Below are positions 38,998 to 51,131 of a stretch of DNA of 64,000 nt, one piece after another; within the stretch, counting starts at the first letter, position 1, and the number at the start of each line of letters is the position of its first letter. The position numbers and the translations under genes are program-made. The DNA comes from Ensifer adhaerens (lineage in GTDB: Bacteria; Pseudomonadota; Alphaproteobacteria; Rhizobiales; Rhizobiaceae), in NCBI RefSeq assembly GCF_028993555.1, contig NZ_CP118610.1:992001-1056000 (forward strand). The letters run 5' to 3'. The notes under the pieces were generated by a model. That model was not told where the DNA came from and searched no databases. It saw only the letters and a program-made list of their open reading frames with translations.

Positions 38998-39603
38998 ATG
39001 AGTGAAGCCCTGAACGAGCTTGCGTCCTACCTGCGCGAAACGCGCGGTGCGCTGATTTCCGATGCATCGCTGAACTTCGGCGAGCTGACCCTGACGACGA
39101 CGTCTGCCAACCTCATCGCGCTGCTGACTTTCCTGCGCGACGACGTGCAATGCGCCTTCGTCAACTTCGTTGACGTCTGCGGCGTTGATTGGCCGCAGCG
39201 TCCGGACCGTTTCGATGTCGTCTACCACCTGCTCTCGCCGCGCCAGAACCTGCGCGTTCGCGTCAAGGTCTCGACCGGCGAGAACGAGCCGGTGCCGTCG
39301 GCAACGCCGGTCTACCCCGGCGCCGACTGGTTCGAGCGCGAAGCCTACGACATGTACGGCATCCTGTTCACCGGCCACCCGGACCTGCGCCGCATCCTGA
39401 CGGACTACGGTTTCGAAGGACATCCGCTGCGCAAGGACTTCCCGGTCACCGGTTTCGTCGAGGTGCGTTACGACGACGAAGCCAAGCGCGTCGTCTACGA
39501 ACCCGTCGAACTCAAGCAGGAATTCCGCAACTTCGACTTCCTCTCTCCCTGGGAAGGCACGGATTACGTGCTGCCCGGCGACGAGAAGGCGAAAGCACGG
39601 TGA
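38998..39603 (+). CDS. nuoC: NADH-quinone oxidoreductase subunit C (30 kDa)
   Basis: A 201-residue hydrophilic subunit at the hydrophilic-membrane arm junction. The ferredoxin-like fold contains LREDVQ-type strand ([24 protein letters not shown]), the family signature [37 protein letters not shown] and a C-terminal tail ending EKAKAR. Unfused to NuoD here. Starts at ATG 38998 after GGGGGTCTTTGAT. Confidence 0.96.
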   Translation: MSEALNELASYLRETRGALISDASLNFGELTLTTTSANLIALLTFLRDDVQCAFVNFVDVCGVDWPQRPDRFDVVYHLLSPRQNLRVRVKVSTGENEPVPSATPVYPGADWFEREAYDMYGILFTGHPDLRRILTDYGFEGHPLRKDFPVTGFVEVRYDDEAKRVVYEPVELKQEFRNFDFLSPWEGTDYVLPGDEKAKAR

Positions 39604-39662
39604 GACTTTAATGGCCCGCGGTAGCCGCCGAAACGGCTGCCGTCCGGCCTGGAGCAATCGGT

Positions 39663-40853
39663 ATGACCGAACATAACGTCCGCAACTTCAACATCAACTT
39701 CGGTCCGCAGCATCCGGCGGCGCACGGCGTTCTTCGTCTGGTGCTCGAGCTTGATGGCGAAATCGTCGAACGCGTCGATCCGCATATCGGCCTGCTGCAC
39801 CGCGGCACCGAAAAGCTGATCGAGACCAAGACTTATCTGCAGGCCGTGCCCTATTTCGACCGCCTCGATTACGTGGCGCCGATGAACCAGGAGCATGCCT
39901 ATGCACTGGCGATCGAGAAGCTGACGGCGACCGAAGTTCCGATCCGCGGCCAGCTCATCCGTGTTCTCTACTCGGAAATCGGCCGCATCCTGTCGCATCT
40001 TCTGAACGTCACGACACAGGCCATGGACGTCGGCGCGCTGACGCCGCCGCTCTGGGGCTTCGAAGAGCGTGAGAAGCTGATGGTGTTCTATGAGCGTGCC
40101 TGCGGCGCGCGCATGCACTCGGCCTATTTCCGTCCGGGCGGCGTCCACCAGGACCTGCCGCACGAACTCGTCGAAGACATCGGCAAGTGGATCGATCCGT
40201 TCCTCAAGACCGTCGACGATATCGACGAGCTCCTGACCGGCAACCGCATCTTCAAGCAGCGCAACGTCGATATCGGCGTCGTCAAGCTGGACGACGCCTG
40301 GGCCTGGGGCTTCTCGGGCGTGATGGTTCGCGGTTCGGGTGCAGCCTGGGACCTGCGTCGCTCGCAACCCTACGAGTGCTATTCGGATCTCGAATTCGAT
40401 ATCCCGATCGGGAAGAACGGCGACTGCTTCGATCGCTACCTGATCCGCATGATCGAGATGCGCCAGTCGGCGCGTATCATGCGCCAGTGCGTCGATCGCC
40501 TGCTCGGCGACGCCAAGGTCGGTCCGGTTTCGTCGCTCGACGGCAAGATCGTCCCGCCGAAGCGCGGCGAGATGAAGCGTTCGATGGAAGCACTCATCCA
40601 CCACTTCAAGCTCTACACCGAAGGCTATCACGTGCCGGCCGGCGAAGTTTACGCCGCCGTTGAAGCGCCGAAGGGCGAGTTCGGCGTCTACCTCGTCTCC
40701 GACGGCACCAACAAGCCCTATCGCTGCAAGATCCGCGCCCCGGGTTACGCACATCTCCAGGCGATGGATTTCCTCTGTCGGGGACACCAGCTTGCCGACG
40801 TTTCGGCCGTGCTGGGCTCCCTCGATATCGTATTCGGTGAGGTGGACCGCTGA
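39663..40853 (+). CDS. nuoD: NADH-quinone oxidoreductase subunit D (49 kDa)
   Basis: The 396-residue subunit forms most of the quinone-binding pocket with Nuo[23 protein letters not shown] at the N-terminus contains the conserved His of the quinone pocket, and [23 protein letters not shown] and [18 protein letters not shown] are signatures. The length is that of a separate NuoD (no NuoC fusion). It ends in TGATG at 40851-40855 with the following small gene. Confidence 0.97.
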   Translation: MTEHNVRNFNINFGPQHPAAHGVLRLVLELDGEIVERVDPHIGLLHRGTEKLIETKTYLQAVPYFDRLDYVAPMNQEHAYALAIEKLTATEVPIRGQLIRVLYSEIGRILSHLLNVTTQAMDVGALTPPLWGFEEREKLMVFYERACGARMHSAYFRPGGVHQDLPHELVEDIGKWIDPFLKTVDDIDELLTGNRIFKQRNVDIGVVKLDDAWAWGFSGVMVRGSGAAWDLRRSQPYECYSDLEFDIPIGKNGDCFDRYLIRMIEMRQSARIMRQCVDRLLGDAKVGPVSSLDGKIVPPKRGEMKRSMEALIHHFKLYTEGYHVPAGEVYAAVEAPKGEFGVYLVSDGTNKPYRCKIRAPGYAHLQAMDFLCRGHQLADVSAVLGSLDIVFGEVDR

Positions 40854-41110
40854 TGCGTCTCGCGCCCCTGGCCACGCTTGCTCTTCTCGCGATTGCATCG
40901 ACCGCTTCCGCACAGGAATCCGTCGATAGCGGCGCGACGTCGGGCGGCATGCGCGGGGGCTCGATGGCCGACCTCGTGGCCAAAGGCTACGAGATCAAGG
41001 CCGCGGTCGCCAATGGCACGCGCTACATCGTATTTTTGCAGAAAGACCAGTCAGCCTATGCCTGCGAATTCGTCTCGGTGACGAAATCGCGGTGCGGTTC
41101 GATTAACTGA
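40853..41110 (+). CDS. Small exported protein inserted between nuoD and nuoE
   Basis: An 85-residue protein that starts [21 protein letters not shown], a clear Sec-type signal peptide with a cleavage A-S-A-Q, then [28 protein letters not shown] and [18 protein letters not shown] with two cysteines. The start overlaps the nuoD stop (TGATG), so translation is coupled. No family recognised. Codon use resembles the neighbours. It does not resemble a known complex I subunit; a periplasmic assembly or accessory role is a guess. Confidence 0.7.
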   Translation: MRLAPLATLALLAIASTASAQESVDSGATSGGMRGGSMADLVAKGYEIKAAVANGTRYIVFLQKDQSAYACEFVSVTKSRCGSIN

Positions 41111-41126
41111 TAAGGTGTCCACTAGA

Positions 41127-42254
41127 ATGTCCGTTCGTCGACTAGCCGAAGACACCGTCCAGCCAGCGAGCTTTGCCTTCAGCAAGGAGAACGCCGCCTG
41201 GGCGAAGGAAACGATCAAGAAATACCCCAAGGGTCGTGAGCAGTCCGCCGTCATCCCGTTGTTGATGCGCGCTCAGGACCAGGACGGCTGGGTCACCAAG
41301 GCCGCCATTGAGTCGATCGCCGACATGCTGGGCATGGCCTATATCCGCGCGCTCGAAGTCGCGACCTTCTACACCCAGTTCCAGCTGAAGCCGGTCGGCA
41401 CGCGTGCGCACGTTCAGGTTTGTGGCACGACGCCCTGCATGCTGCGCGGCGCCGAAGACCTGATCAAGGTCTGCAAGAGCAAGATCGCCCATGATCCCTT
41501 CACCCTCAATGAGAGCGGAACGCTCTCCTGGGAAGAAGTCGAATGTCAGGGCGCCTGCGTCAACGCGCCGATGGTCATGATCTTCAAGGATACCTTCGAA
41601 GACCTGACGCCCGAGCAACTCGAGCAGATTATCGACCGTTTCGAAGCAGGCAAGGGTGCCGAAGTCACCCCGGGTCCGCAGATCGATCGCATCTATTCCG
41701 CACCGGAAGGTGGCCCGACCACCCTGACGCTTGCGGAAGCGGCTCCGGCCAAGTCCGCGACCACCGTGAAGAAGGCGAACGCTGAACCGGCGGTTTCCGT
41801 GCCGCCGTCGAATGCCGGCCGCGCCAAGACGGCTGCGACCGAGACCAATCCAGCGCTGAAGACGCCGGCGACGGCAAAGGCAGAAGCTGCCGCCAACGCG
41901 AAGGTCGAAGGCGACACCGTCGACAAGTCGAAGCCCGCCAAGGCGGCCGCCGTTTCCGGCAAGCCGTCGCTTGAGGACAAGAACCGTCCGGCTGGCATCG
42001 AAAAGCCGGCTGCTGTCGACGACCTCAAGCTGATCTCGGGCGTCGGTCCGAAGATCGAGGGCACGCTGAACGAACTGGGTATCTACACCTACGCGCAAGT
42101 TGCCTCGTGGAAGAAGGCGGAGCGCGAATGGGTTGACGGATACCTGAATTTCAAAGGCCGCATCGAGCGCGACGACTGGGTCAAGCAGGCCAAGGCGCTC
42201 GCCAAGGGCGGTGAAGCCGAATACATCAAGGTCTTCGGCAAGAAGCCGCGGTAA
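41127..42254 (+). CDS. nuoE: NADH-quinone oxidoreductase subunit E with long C-terminal extension
   Basis: The first 190 residues are a normal NuoE: two of four [2Fe-2S] ligands Cys99 and Cys104 ([11 protein letters not shown]) and Cys140 and Cys144 ([10 protein letters not shown]). A Pro/Ala/Lys-rich linker (residues about 195-295) follows, and residues 297-375 form a helix-hairpin-helix-like module ([21 protein letters not shown] ... [14 protein letters not shown]). E. coli NuoE has about 166 residues, so the tail is extra. ATG 41127 ([10 protein letters not shown]) has AAGGTG upstream. The paralogous tail recurs in the protein at 43577-44227. Confidence 0.93.
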   Translation: MSVRRLAEDTVQPASFAFSKENAAWAKETIKKYPKGREQSAVIPLLMRAQDQDGWVTKAAIESIADMLGMAYIRALEVATFYTQFQLKPVGTRAHVQVCGTTPCMLRGAEDLIKVCKSKIAHDPFTLNESGTLSWEEVECQGACVNAPMVMIFKDTFEDLTPEQLEQIIDRFEAGKGAEVTPGPQIDRIYSAPEGGPTTLTLAEAAPAKSATTVKKANAEPAVSVPPSNAGRAKTAATETNPALKTPATAKAEAAANAKVEGDTVDKSKPAKAAAVSGKPSLEDKNRPAGIEKPAAVDDLKLISGVGPKIEGTLNELGIYTYAQVASWKKAEREWVDGYLNFKGRIERDDWVKQAKALAKGGEAEYIKVFGKKPR

Positions 42255-42265
42255 AGAGGTGAATT

Positions 42266-43570
<1,305 letters not shown>

Positions 43571-43576
43571 CAGGCG

Positions 43577-44227
43577 ATGGCCGGTGCACGCGAGGAGGGA
43601 CAGATGAAAGGGCAGGCCGAAGCAGGCATACCATTCGCACGTCCGCTCGGCGGAGACCCGGCCGATCCGTTCGGCACGGCCGAATGGATGAATGGCCTGC
43701 CGCAGGTGCCGCTGCACCCGCTGCTGGTTCACCCGGCCGCCGCCGTGGCGGCTGCGACGGCCATCGGTTTCGGTCTGACCAGCCACTTTGCAGGCGCCAT
43801 GATCGGCGCAATGCAGGGTGCCGTCGAGGCGGCTAAGAAGCGGGCGGAACCCATAGCCCCTGACGCGACAACTGCCGTTGTTGCAACGGCGGTACAGGCG
43901 GAAGCAAAGCCGGTGCCTGTCGCCAAGCCGTCCGCGCCTGCCAAGCGGGCAGTAGCCAAGCCGGTGGTTGAAAAGATTGCCGCTGAAAAGGCGGTCAAGG
44001 TTCGCGCTGCGCGCGCCAAGGCGAAAGCCGCCGACGACCTCAAGCGGATCTCCGGTATCGGCCCGAAGCTCGAGCAGGTGCTGAACGCGAAGGGTGTCCG
44101 CGGTTTTGCCGACATCGCCGGCTGGAACGACGCGGACGTTGCCCGCTTCGACGACGAGCTTGGCTTCGGTGGGCGGATCAAACGGGACGATTGGGTCGGA
44201 CAGGCCAAGGCGCTGAAAGGCGCGTGA
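43577..44227 (+). CDS. Helix-hairpin-helix protein paralogous to NuoE tail, inserted between nuoF and nuoG
   Basis: A 216-residue protein, 6 bp after nuoF. Residues 50-90 are hydrophobic/Ala-rich (VHPAAAVAAATAIGFGLTSH), the middle is Lys/Ala/Pro-rich linker, and the last 65 (152-216: ADDLKRISGIGPKLEQVLN ... DDWVGQAKALKGA) match the NuoE tail by eye, with the same ISG-I/V-GPK core and DDWV-x-QAKAL end. HhH folds usually bind DNA or protein, here probably protein. It is a conserved rhizobial arrangement as far as I recall. Function unknown. Confidence 0.8.
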   Translation: MAGAREEGQMKGQAEAGIPFARPLGGDPADPFGTAEWMNGLPQVPLHPLLVHPAAAVAAATAIGFGLTSHFAGAMIGAMQGAVEAAKKRAEPIAPDATTAVVATAVQAEAKPVPVAKPSAPAKRAVAKPVVEKIAAEKAVKVRAARAKAKAADDLKRISGIGPKLEQVLNAKGVRGFADIAGWNDADVARFDDELGFGGRIKRDDWVGQAKALKGA

Positions 44228-44338
44228 GACGATAGGGGGCGGGGACCGGAGACGGCCATCGCCCGCAAGCAGCAAGGCTGTGTTGGAATTGTCGGTCGCC
44301 GATAGGTCGACGGACGGAAGACAGGATTGAGTACGAAG

Positions 44339-46420
44339 ATGGCAAAGCTGAAAGTCGACGGAAAAGAGATCGAGGTACCGGATCATTTCACGCTGCTTCA
44401 GGCGTGCGAAGAGGCCGGAGCCGAGGTTCCGCGCTTCTGTTTCCATGAGCGGCTTTCGGTCGCCGGCAACTGCCGTATGTGTCTGATCGAAGTGAAGGGA
44501 GGGCCGCCCAAGCCCGCCGCGTCCTGCGCCATGGGCGTGCGCGACCTTCGTCCGGGCCCGAACGGCGAAGCGCCGGAAGTCTTCACGACCACGCCGATGG
44601 TCAAGAAGGCGCGCGAAGGCGTGATGGAATTCCTGCTGATCAACCACCCGCTCGACTGCCCGATCTGCGACCAGGGCGGCGAATGCGACCTTCAGGACCA
44701 GGCGATGGCCTTCGGCATCGATAGCTCGCGCTATCAGGAAAACAAGCGCGCCGTCGAAGACAAGTACATCGGCCCGCTGGTCAAGACCGTGATGAACCGC
44801 TGCATCCACTGCACGCGCTGCGTTCGCTTCACGACCGAAGTTGCGGGCATTGCCGAGCTTGGCCTGATCGGCCGCGGCGAAGACGCCGAGATCACCACCT
44901 ATCTCGAGCAGGCGATGACCTCCGAGCTGCAGGGCAACGTCGTTGACCTCTGCCCGGTCGGCGCGCTGACCTCGAAGCCCTTCGCCTTCACGGCCCGTCC
45001 GTGGGAGTTGAACAAGACGGAATCCATCGACGTCATGGATGCGCTCGGTTCGGCGATCCGCGTCGACACCCGCGGCCGCGAAGTCATGCGCATCATGCCG
45101 CGCGTCAATGAGGACATCAACGAAGAGTGGATCTCCGACAAGAGCCGCTTCATCTGGGATGGCCTGAAGACGCAGCGCCTCGATCGTCCCTATGTCAAGA
45201 AGGATGGCCGACTGCAGCCAGCGACCTGGGGCGAAGCCTTCCAGGCGGTCAAGGCGGCCGTTGCCAAGACCTCCGGTGACAAGATTGGCGCGATCGCCGG
45301 CGACCTTGCCTCGGTCGAGGAAATGTACGCGCTGAAGCAGTTGATCGCATCGCTCGGCTCCGAGAGCGTCGACTGCCGCCAGGACGGCGCCGCACTTGAT
45401 CCGTCGCTCGGTCGTGCCAGCTACCTGTTCAACCCCACCATTGCCGGCATCGAAAGCGCTGATGCGCTGCTGATCATCGGTTCCAATCCGCGCTTCGAGG
45501 CTTCCGTCCTCAATGCCCGTATCCGCAAGCGTTACCGCATGGGCAACTTCCCGATCGCCGTGATCGGCGAGCCCGGCGAACTGCGCTACGAGTACGAGTA
45601 TCTCGGTGCCGGTACCGAAACGCTTGCCGAACTCGTTTCCGGCAAGGGCAAGTTTGCAGCGACCTTGAAGAAGGCGCAGCGTCCGATGATCCTCATCGGC
45701 CAGGGCGCGATTGCAGGGGAGGGCGGTGCTGCCGTTCTTTCTGCCGCCGCCAAGCTCGCGAGCACGGTCGGTGCGGTTACTGCCGAATGGAACGGTTTTG
45801 CCGTTCTGCACACGGCTGCTTCCCGCGTCGGTGGCCTCGACCTCGGCTTCGTGCCGGGCGCGAACGGCAAGTCGGCGGCCGAAATGGTTTCCAGCTCTGA
45901 CGTTCTCTTCCTGCTCGGCGCCGACGAGATCGATCTTGCTGCACGCAAGTCCGGTTTCACCGTCTACATCGGCTCGCACGGCGACAACGGCGCACATGCC
46001 GCCGACGTCATCCTGCCGGGTGCGACCTACACCGAAAAGTCCGGCACCTGGGTCAACACCGAGGGTCGCATTCAGATCGGCAACCGCGCCGGCTTCGCAC
46101 CGGGAGATGCGCGTGAGGACTGGGCGATCATTCGCGCTCTCTCCGACGTTCTCGGCAAGAAGCTGCCCTTTGATTCGCTTGGCGAATTGCGCTCAAAGCT
46201 CTATGCGGCTCACCCGCATTTCGCTGATGTCGACGCGATCGCGACCGGCAACGGCGACGAAATTGCCGCACTCGGCCAAAAAGCCGGTGAGATGGGCAAA
46301 TCCGTGTTTGCGTCTCCGGTCAAAGACTTCTATTTGACGAACCCGATAGCGCGCGCATCCGCCGTCATGGCCGAATGCTCGGCTTTGGCACGCAACAATT
46401 TCAAAGCTGCGGCGGAATGA
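44339..46420 (+). CDS. nuoG: NADH-quinone oxidoreductase subunit G
   Basis: The 693-residue iron-sulfur subunit. N-terminal ferredoxin: RFCFHERLSVAGNCRMCLIEV with its [2Fe-2S] cysteines; then HPLDCPICDQGGECDLQD with further cluster cysteines and a His; CIHCTRCVRFTTEVAG for another [4Fe-4S]; and a molybdopterin-oxidoreductase-like domain from about residue 215 that has no cofactor role here. ATG 44339 is chosen; TTG 44327 in frame is possible. Operon position between the HhH gene and nuoH. Confidence 0.95.
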   Translation: MAKLKVDGKEIEVPDHFTLLQACEEAGAEVPRFCFHERLSVAGNCRMCLIEVKGGPPKPAASCAMGVRDLRPGPNGEAPEVFTTTPMVKKAREGVMEFLLINHPLDCPICDQGGECDLQDQAMAFGIDSSRYQENKRAVEDKYIGPLVKTVMNRCIHCTRCVRFTTEVAGIAELGLIGRGEDAEITTYLEQAMTSELQGNVVDLCPVGALTSKPFAFTARPWELNKTESIDVMDALGSAIRVDTRGREVMRIMPRVNEDINEEWISDKSRFIWDGLKTQRLDRPYVKKDGRLQPATWGEAFQAVKAAVAKTSGDKIGAIAGDLASVEEMYALKQLIASLGSESVDCRQDGAALDPSLGRASYLFNPTIAGIESADALLIIGSNPRFEASVLNARIRKRYRMGNFPIAVIGEPGELRYEYEYLGAGTETLAELVSGKGKFAATLKKAQRPMILIGQGAIAGEGGAAVLSAAAKLASTVGAVTAEWNGFAVLHTAASRVGGLDLGFVPGANGKSAAEMVSSSDVLFLLGADEIDLAARKSGFTVYIGSHGDNGAHAADVILPGATYTEKSGTWVNTEGRIQIGNRAGFAPGDAREDWAIIRALSDVLGKKLPFDSLGELRSKLYAAHPHFADVDAIATGNGDEIAALGQKAGEMGKSVFASPVKDFYLTNPIARASAVMAECSALARNNFKAAAE

Positions 46421-46440
46421 GCGCGAGGGAATAGAGTATC

Positions 46441-47484
46441 ATGGACGCTTTCGTTTCGACCTATGTCTGGCCCGCGATCATCATGGTCGCCCAGTCGCTG
46501 CTGCTCCTGGTCGCGCTGCTGCTTTTCATCGCCTACATTCTGCTCGCAGACCGCAAGATCTGGGCTGCCGTCCAGCTGCGTCGCGGTCCGAATGTGGTGG
46601 GCCCGTGGGGACTTTTCCAGTCCTTCGCCGACCTTTTGAAGTTCGTCTTCAAGGAGCCGGTAATTCCGGCCGGCGCCAACAAGGCGATCTTCCTGCTCGC
46701 CCCGCTCGTCTCCGTGACGCTGGCGCTCGCCGCCTGGGCGGTGATCCCGCTCAGTGCCGGATGGGTGATTGCGAACATCAACGTCGGCATCCTCTTCGTG
46801 TTCGCCATATCTTCTCTTGAAGTTTATGGCATCATCATGGGCGGTTGGGCGTCGAACTCCAAGTATCCCTTCCTCGGCGCGCTTCGTTCCGCGGCACAGA
46901 TGGTCTCCTACGAAGTCTCGATCGGCTTCGTCATCGTCACCGTTCTTCTCTGCGTCGGTTCGCTGAACCTGACGGACATCGTCAACGCGCAGTCGACCGG
47001 TATCGGTACGAACCTCGGCCTGCCTGCGTCGTTCCTCGACTGGCACTGGCTGGCGCTGTTCCCGATGTTCATCGTGTTCTTCATTTCGGCGCTTGCCGAA
47101 ACGAACCGCCCGCCCTTCGATCTTCCGGAAGCGGAATCCGAACTCGTCGCCGGCTTCATGGTCGAATACGGCTCCACGCCGTACATGATGTTCATGCTCG
47201 GCGAATATGCCGCCATCTGCCTGATGTGCGCGCTGACGACGATCCTGTTCCTCGGCGGCTGGCTGCCCCCGGTCGACGTCTGGTTCCTGAACTGGGTACC
47301 CGGCATCATCTGGTTCGTGCTGAAGGCATCCTTCGTGTTCTTCATGTTCGCGATGGTGAAGGCGTTCGTTCCGCGCTACCGCTATGACCAACTGATGCGT
47401 CTCGGCTGGAAGGTCTTCCTGCCGATCTCTCTCGCAATGGTCGTGATCACTGCATTCGTTCTCAAGCTGACGGGAGCCGCATGA
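46441..47484 (+). CDS. nuoH: NADH-quinone oxidoreductase subunit H
   Basis: The 347-residue membrane subunit next to the quinone chamber, with eight transmembrane helices. [39 protein letters not shown] and [27 protein letters not shown] are classic signatures, the second containing the acidic E-channel. Starts at ATG 46441, 20 bp after nuoG. Confidence 0.97.
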   Translation: MDAFVSTYVWPAIIMVAQSLLLLVALLLFIAYILLADRKIWAAVQLRRGPNVVGPWGLFQSFADLLKFVFKEPVIPAGANKAIFLLAPLVSVTLALAAWAVIPLSAGWVIANINVGILFVFAISSLEVYGIIMGGWASNSKYPFLGALRSAAQMVSYEVSIGFVIVTVLLCVGSLNLTDIVNAQSTGIGTNLGLPASFLDWHWLALFPMFIVFFISALAETNRPPFDLPEAESELVAGFMVEYGSTPYMMFMLGEYAAICLMCALTTILFLGGWLPPVDVWFLNWVPGIIWFVLKASFVFFMFAMVKAFVPRYRYDQLMRLGWKVFLPISLAMVVITAFVLKLTGAA

Positions 47485-47548
47485 CGATGGCTCACGTTTG
47501 GCAGCATACCGCCGGCCGCTCCCAGGCTGGCAACTCTGGAGGTAAATG

Positions 47549-48040
47549 ATGGCCGGTCTTTCGCAAGCCGTCAGCTCGCTGTTCCTGAAGGAATTCGTCG
47601 GCGCGTTCTTTCTGTCGATGCGTTATTTCTTCAAGCCGAAGGCTACGTTGAACTACCCCTTCGAAAAGGGACCGGTCAGCCCGCGTTTCCGTGGCGAGCA
47701 TGCACTGCGCCGCTATCCGAACGGCGAAGAGCGTTGCATCGCCTGCAAACTGTGCGAGGCGATCTGTCCTGCACAGGCCATCACCATCGAAGCCGGGCCG
47801 CGCCGCAACGACGGCACGCGCCGTACCGTTCGCTACGACATCGACATGGTGAAGTGCATCTATTGCGGCTTCTGCCAGGAAGCCTGTCCGGTTGATGCCA
47901 TCGTCGAGGGTCCGAACTTCGAGTTCGCCACCGAGACGCGCGAAGAGCTGTACTACGACAAGGACAAGCTCCTCGCTAACGGCGACCGTTGGGAACGGGA
48001 AATCGCACGCAACATCGCAATGGACTCGCCCTATCGCTGA
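47549..48040 (+). CDS. nuoI: NADH-quinone oxidoreductase subunit I
   Basis: A 163-residue 2x[4Fe-4S] ferredoxin subunit, N6a/N6b. The two motifs are [21 protein letters not shown] and [22 protein letters not shown] 47549 has GGAGG 7 bases upstream; ATG 47546 is in the same frame one codon earlier and cannot be excluded. It precedes a 138-bp gap before nuoJ. Confidence 0.96.
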   Translation: MAGLSQAVSSLFLKEFVGAFFLSMRYFFKPKATLNYPFEKGPVSPRFRGEHALRRYPNGEERCIACKLCEAICPAQAITIEAGPRRNDGTRRTVRYDIDMVKCIYCGFCQEACPVDAIVEGPNFEFATETREELYYDKDKLLANGDRWEREIARNIAMDSPYR

Positions 48041-48178
48041 GGCCAAAGCGTAGTGCCGCCCCGGGGAGGGCGGTGCATGTGACATAGGTTTGGGCAACGG
48101 CCGGACGCCTGTCCGGCTTTGCCTGTGGAGTGGGGCCGGAAGCGCCTCACGCCGTGCAAGACGAAGAAGGCACCGATC

Positions 48179-48793
48179 ATGGGTCTGCAGGTTCTTTTTT
48201 TCTATCTCTTTGCCTTCATCGCGGTGGCGTCGGCATTTATGGTCATTGCGGCCAGGAACCCGGTTTATTCGGTTCTGTTCCTGATCCTGACCTTCTTTAA
48301 CTCGGCGGGCCTGTTCCTGCTGACCGGCGCCGAATTCCTCGCGATGATCTTGCTGGTCGTCTATGTCGGTGCGGTCGCGGTGCTCTTCCTGTTCGTCGTC
48401 ATGATGCTCGACATCGACTTCGCGGAATTGCGGGCGGGTGTGCTCGAATACGCGCCGATCGGCGCGCTGATCGGCCTGATCCTCGCTGCCGAGCTCATCA
48501 TCGTCGTCGGCGGCGCAACGTTCTCGCCGGAAATCGCCAAGTCGATCTCGATGCCGATCCCGGCCGTCGCTGACCGGACGAACACGGCAGCGCTGGGCGA
48601 CGTGCTCTATACCCACTACGTCTACTTCTTCCAGATCGCTGGTCTGGTCCTGCTCGTCGCCATGATCGGCGCTATCGTGCTGACCCTGCGCCACCGCGAA
48701 AACATCAAGCGCCAGAACATCCCGCAGCAGGTTGCCCGCTCGCCCGAGACCGCCGTCGAAGTGGTCACGGTCAAGCCGGGCCAGGGCATCTAA
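48179..48793 (+). CDS. nuoJ: NADH-quinone oxidoreductase subunit J
   Basis: A 204-residue membrane subunit with five transmembrane helices; the N-terminus LQVLFFYLFAFIAVASAFMVI and the helix AEFLAMILLVVYVGAVAVLFLFVVMMLD with its pi-bulge glycine region are typical. The start is ATG 48179 (MGLQVLFF); frame open to 48119 lacks a ribosome site. Ends with a charged tail. Confidence 0.93.
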   Translation: MGLQVLFFYLFAFIAVASAFMVIAARNPVYSVLFLILTFFNSAGLFLLTGAEFLAMILLVVYVGAVAVLFLFVVMMLDIDFAELRAGVLEYAPIGALIGLILAAELIIVVGGATFSPEIAKSISMPIPAVADRTNTAALGDVLYTHYVYFFQIAGLVLLVAMIGAIVLTLRHRENIKRQNIPQQVARSPETAVEVVTVKPGQGI

Positions 48794-48820
48794 GCCGGAC
48801 GCGAGATCGAGGAACAAAAA

Positions 48821-49129
48821 ATGGAAATCGGAATTTCCCACTATCTCACCGTCAGCGCCATCCTGTTCACGCTGGGCGTCTTCGGCATCTTCCTGAACCG
48901 GAAGAACGTCATCGTCATCCTGATGTCGGTCGAACTCATTCTTCTCGCGGTCAACATCAACATGGTCGCCTTCTCGGCGTTCCTGAATGACATCACTGGC
49001 CAGGTCTTTGCCCTGTTCATCCTGACCGTCGCGGCTGCGGAAGCGGCCATCGGACTTGCAATTCTCGTCGTCTTCTACCGCAACCGCGGCTCGATCGCTG
49101 TTGAAGACGTCAACATGATGAAGGGCTGA
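48821..49129 (+). CDS. nuoK: NADH-quinone oxidoreductase subunit K
   Basis: A 102-residue, three-helix membrane subunit. [22 protein letters not shown] contains the essential Glu of the proton pathway, and [20 protein letters not shown] carries the second Glu. Complete small subunit; nuoL begins 7 bp later. Confidence 0.96.
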   Translation: MEIGISHYLTVSAILFTLGVFGIFLNRKNVIVILMSVELILLAVNINMVAFSAFLNDITGQVFALFILTVAAAEAAIGLAILVVFYRNRGSIAVEDVNMMKG

Positions 49130-49136
49130 TTGGGCT

Positions 49137-51131
49137 ATGGATACCATCATCAAGGCTATCGTCTTCCTGCCTTTGATCGGCTTTCTGATCGCCGGCCTCT
49201 TCGGTAGTTCGATCGGCGCCAAGGCATCTGAATATGTCACCAGCGGTCTGATGATCATCGCCGCTGCACTCTCCTGGTATGTCTTCTTCGACGTGGCGCT
49301 CGGCCACCAGGAGATGATCAAGGTTTCGGTGCTGCGCTGGATCCAGTCCGGCAGCTTCGATGTCGAATGGGCGTTCCGCGTTGATACGCTGACATCGGTC
49401 ATGTTCGTCGTCGTCAACACGGTGTCGACGCTCGTGCATGTCTATTCGATCGGGTACATGCACCACGATCCGCATCGTCCGCGCTTCTTTGCCTATCTGT
49501 CGCTCTTCACCTTCGCGATGCTCATGCTCATCACGTCGGACAACCTGGTGCAGATGTTCTTCGGCTGGGAAGGTGTGGGTCTTGCGTCGTACCTGCTCAT
49601 CGGCTTCTGGTACAAGAAGCCGTCGGCGAACGCTGCGGCGATGAAGGCCTTCATCGTCAACCGCGTCGGTGACTTCGGCTTCTCGCTCGGCATCTTCCTC
49701 GTCTTCGTGCTGTTCGGCTCGGTCAACTTCGAGACGATCTTCGCCGCCGCCCAGACCTATTTGCCGGCCGAAGGCGCTGCAACAGGGGAGGCGGTTGTCA
49801 CCCTGTTCGGTATGCACCTCGATAAGGCTGACGCGATCACCGCTGCCTGCCTGCTGCTCTTCATGGGCGCGATGGGCAAGTCGGCGCAGTTCCTGCTGCA
49901 CACCTGGCTTCCGGACGCGATGGAAGGCCCGACCCCGGTTTCGGCTCTTATCCATGCCGCAACCATGGTCACCGCCGGCGTCTTCCTCGTCGCCCGCATG
50001 TCGCCGCTCTTCGAACTGTCGCCGGACGCACTGACCGTCGTCACGATCATCGGTGCGATCACGGCCTTCTTCGCGGCGACCGTCGGTCTCGTCCAGAACG
50101 ACATCAAGCGCGTGATCGCCTACTCGACCTGCTCGCAGCTTGGCTACATGTTCGTGGCGCTCGGCGTCGGCGCCTATGGTGCCGCGATCTTCCACCTGTT
50201 CACGCACGCCTTCTTCAAGGCTCTCCTGTTCTTGGGTGCCGGCTCGGTCATCCATGCCGTCGATGGCGAGCAGGACATGCGCTACATGGGTGGCCTCAGG
50301 AAGCACATCCCAGTCACCTACTGGATGATGTTCATTGGCACGATCGCGCTGACCGGTGTCGGTATTCCCGGTACGCTCTTCGGTACGGCTGGTTTCTTCT
50401 CGAAGGATGCGATCATCGAGTCTACTTTTGCCGCACACAGCCCGGTTTCCGGCTTCGCCTTCGCGCTGCTCGTTATCGCCGCATTGTTCACGAGCTTCTA
50501 TTCCTGGCGCCTGACCTTCATGACCTTCCACGGCAAGCCGCGCGCTTCGTCGGACGTCATGCATCACGTCCATGAGTCGCCGCAGGTCATGCTGGTGCCG
50601 CTCTACATCCTGGGTGCCGGTGCACTGCTCGCAGGTTTCCTGTTCCACGACCACTTCTTCGGCGAAGGCTATGCCGAGTTCTGGAAGGGTGCGCTGTTCA
50701 CCTCGGCTGAAAACGAAATCCTCCACGAATACCACCACGTTCCGCTGTGGGTTAAGTGGAGCCCGTTTGCCGCGATGGCGCTCGGTCTGATCACCGCCTG
50801 GTACATGTATATCCGCCGACCGGAACTGCCGAAGTATCTGGCGGAGCAGCATCGTGGCCTCTACCAGTTCCTGCTCAACAAGTGGTACTTCGACGAACTC
50901 TACGACCTGCTGTTCGTGCGTTCGGCCAAGTGGCTCGGCACCTTCCTCTGGAAGGAAGGCGACGGCCGCGTGATCGATGGCTACGGCCCGAACGGCATTG
51001 CCGCTCGCGTGCTCAACGTCACTGACCGCGTTGTCCGCCTGCAGACTGGTTACCTCTATCACTACGCGTTCGCGATGCTGATCGGCATTGCCGCGCTCGT
51101 TACTTGGATGATGTTCAGGAGTTCCTTCTGA
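49137..51131 (+). CDS. nuoL: NADH-quinone oxidoreductase subunit L (antiporter-like)
   Basis: The largest proton-pumping subunit: 664 residues, sixteen or so helices including the long amphipathic arm at the C-terminus. [22 protein letters not shown] with the catalytic Glu, [33 protein letters not shown] with the Lys, and the broken helices. It shares its TGATG end with nuoM. Confidence 0.97.
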   Translation: MDTIIKAIVFLPLIGFLIAGLFGSSIGAKASEYVTSGLMIIAAALSWYVFFDVALGHQEMIKVSVLRWIQSGSFDVEWAFRVDTLTSVMFVVVNTVSTLVHVYSIGYMHHDPHRPRFFAYLSLFTFAMLMLITSDNLVQMFFGWEGVGLASYLLIGFWYKKPSANAAAMKAFIVNRVGDFGFSLGIFLVFVLFGSVNFETIFAAAQTYLPAEGAATGEAVVTLFGMHLDKADAITAACLLLFMGAMGKSAQFLLHTWLPDAMEGPTPVSALIHAATMVTAGVFLVARMSPLFELSPDALTVVTIIGAITAFFAATVGLVQNDIKRVIAYSTCSQLGYMFVALGVGAYGAAIFHLFTHAFFKALLFLGAGSVIHAVDGEQDMRYMGGLRKHIPVTYWMMFIGTIALTGVGIPGTLFGTAGFFSKDAIIESTFAAHSPVSGFAFALLVIAALFTSFYSWRLTFMTFHGKPRASSDVMHHVHESPQVMLVPLYILGAGALLAGFLFHDHFFGEGYAEFWKGALFTSAENEILHEYHHVPLWVKWSPFAAMALGLITAWYMYIRRPELPKYLAEQHRGLYQFLLNKWYFDELYDLLFVRSAKWLGTFLWKEGDGRVIDGYGPNGIAARVLNVTDRVVRLQTGYLYHYAFAMLIGIAALVTWMMFRSSF

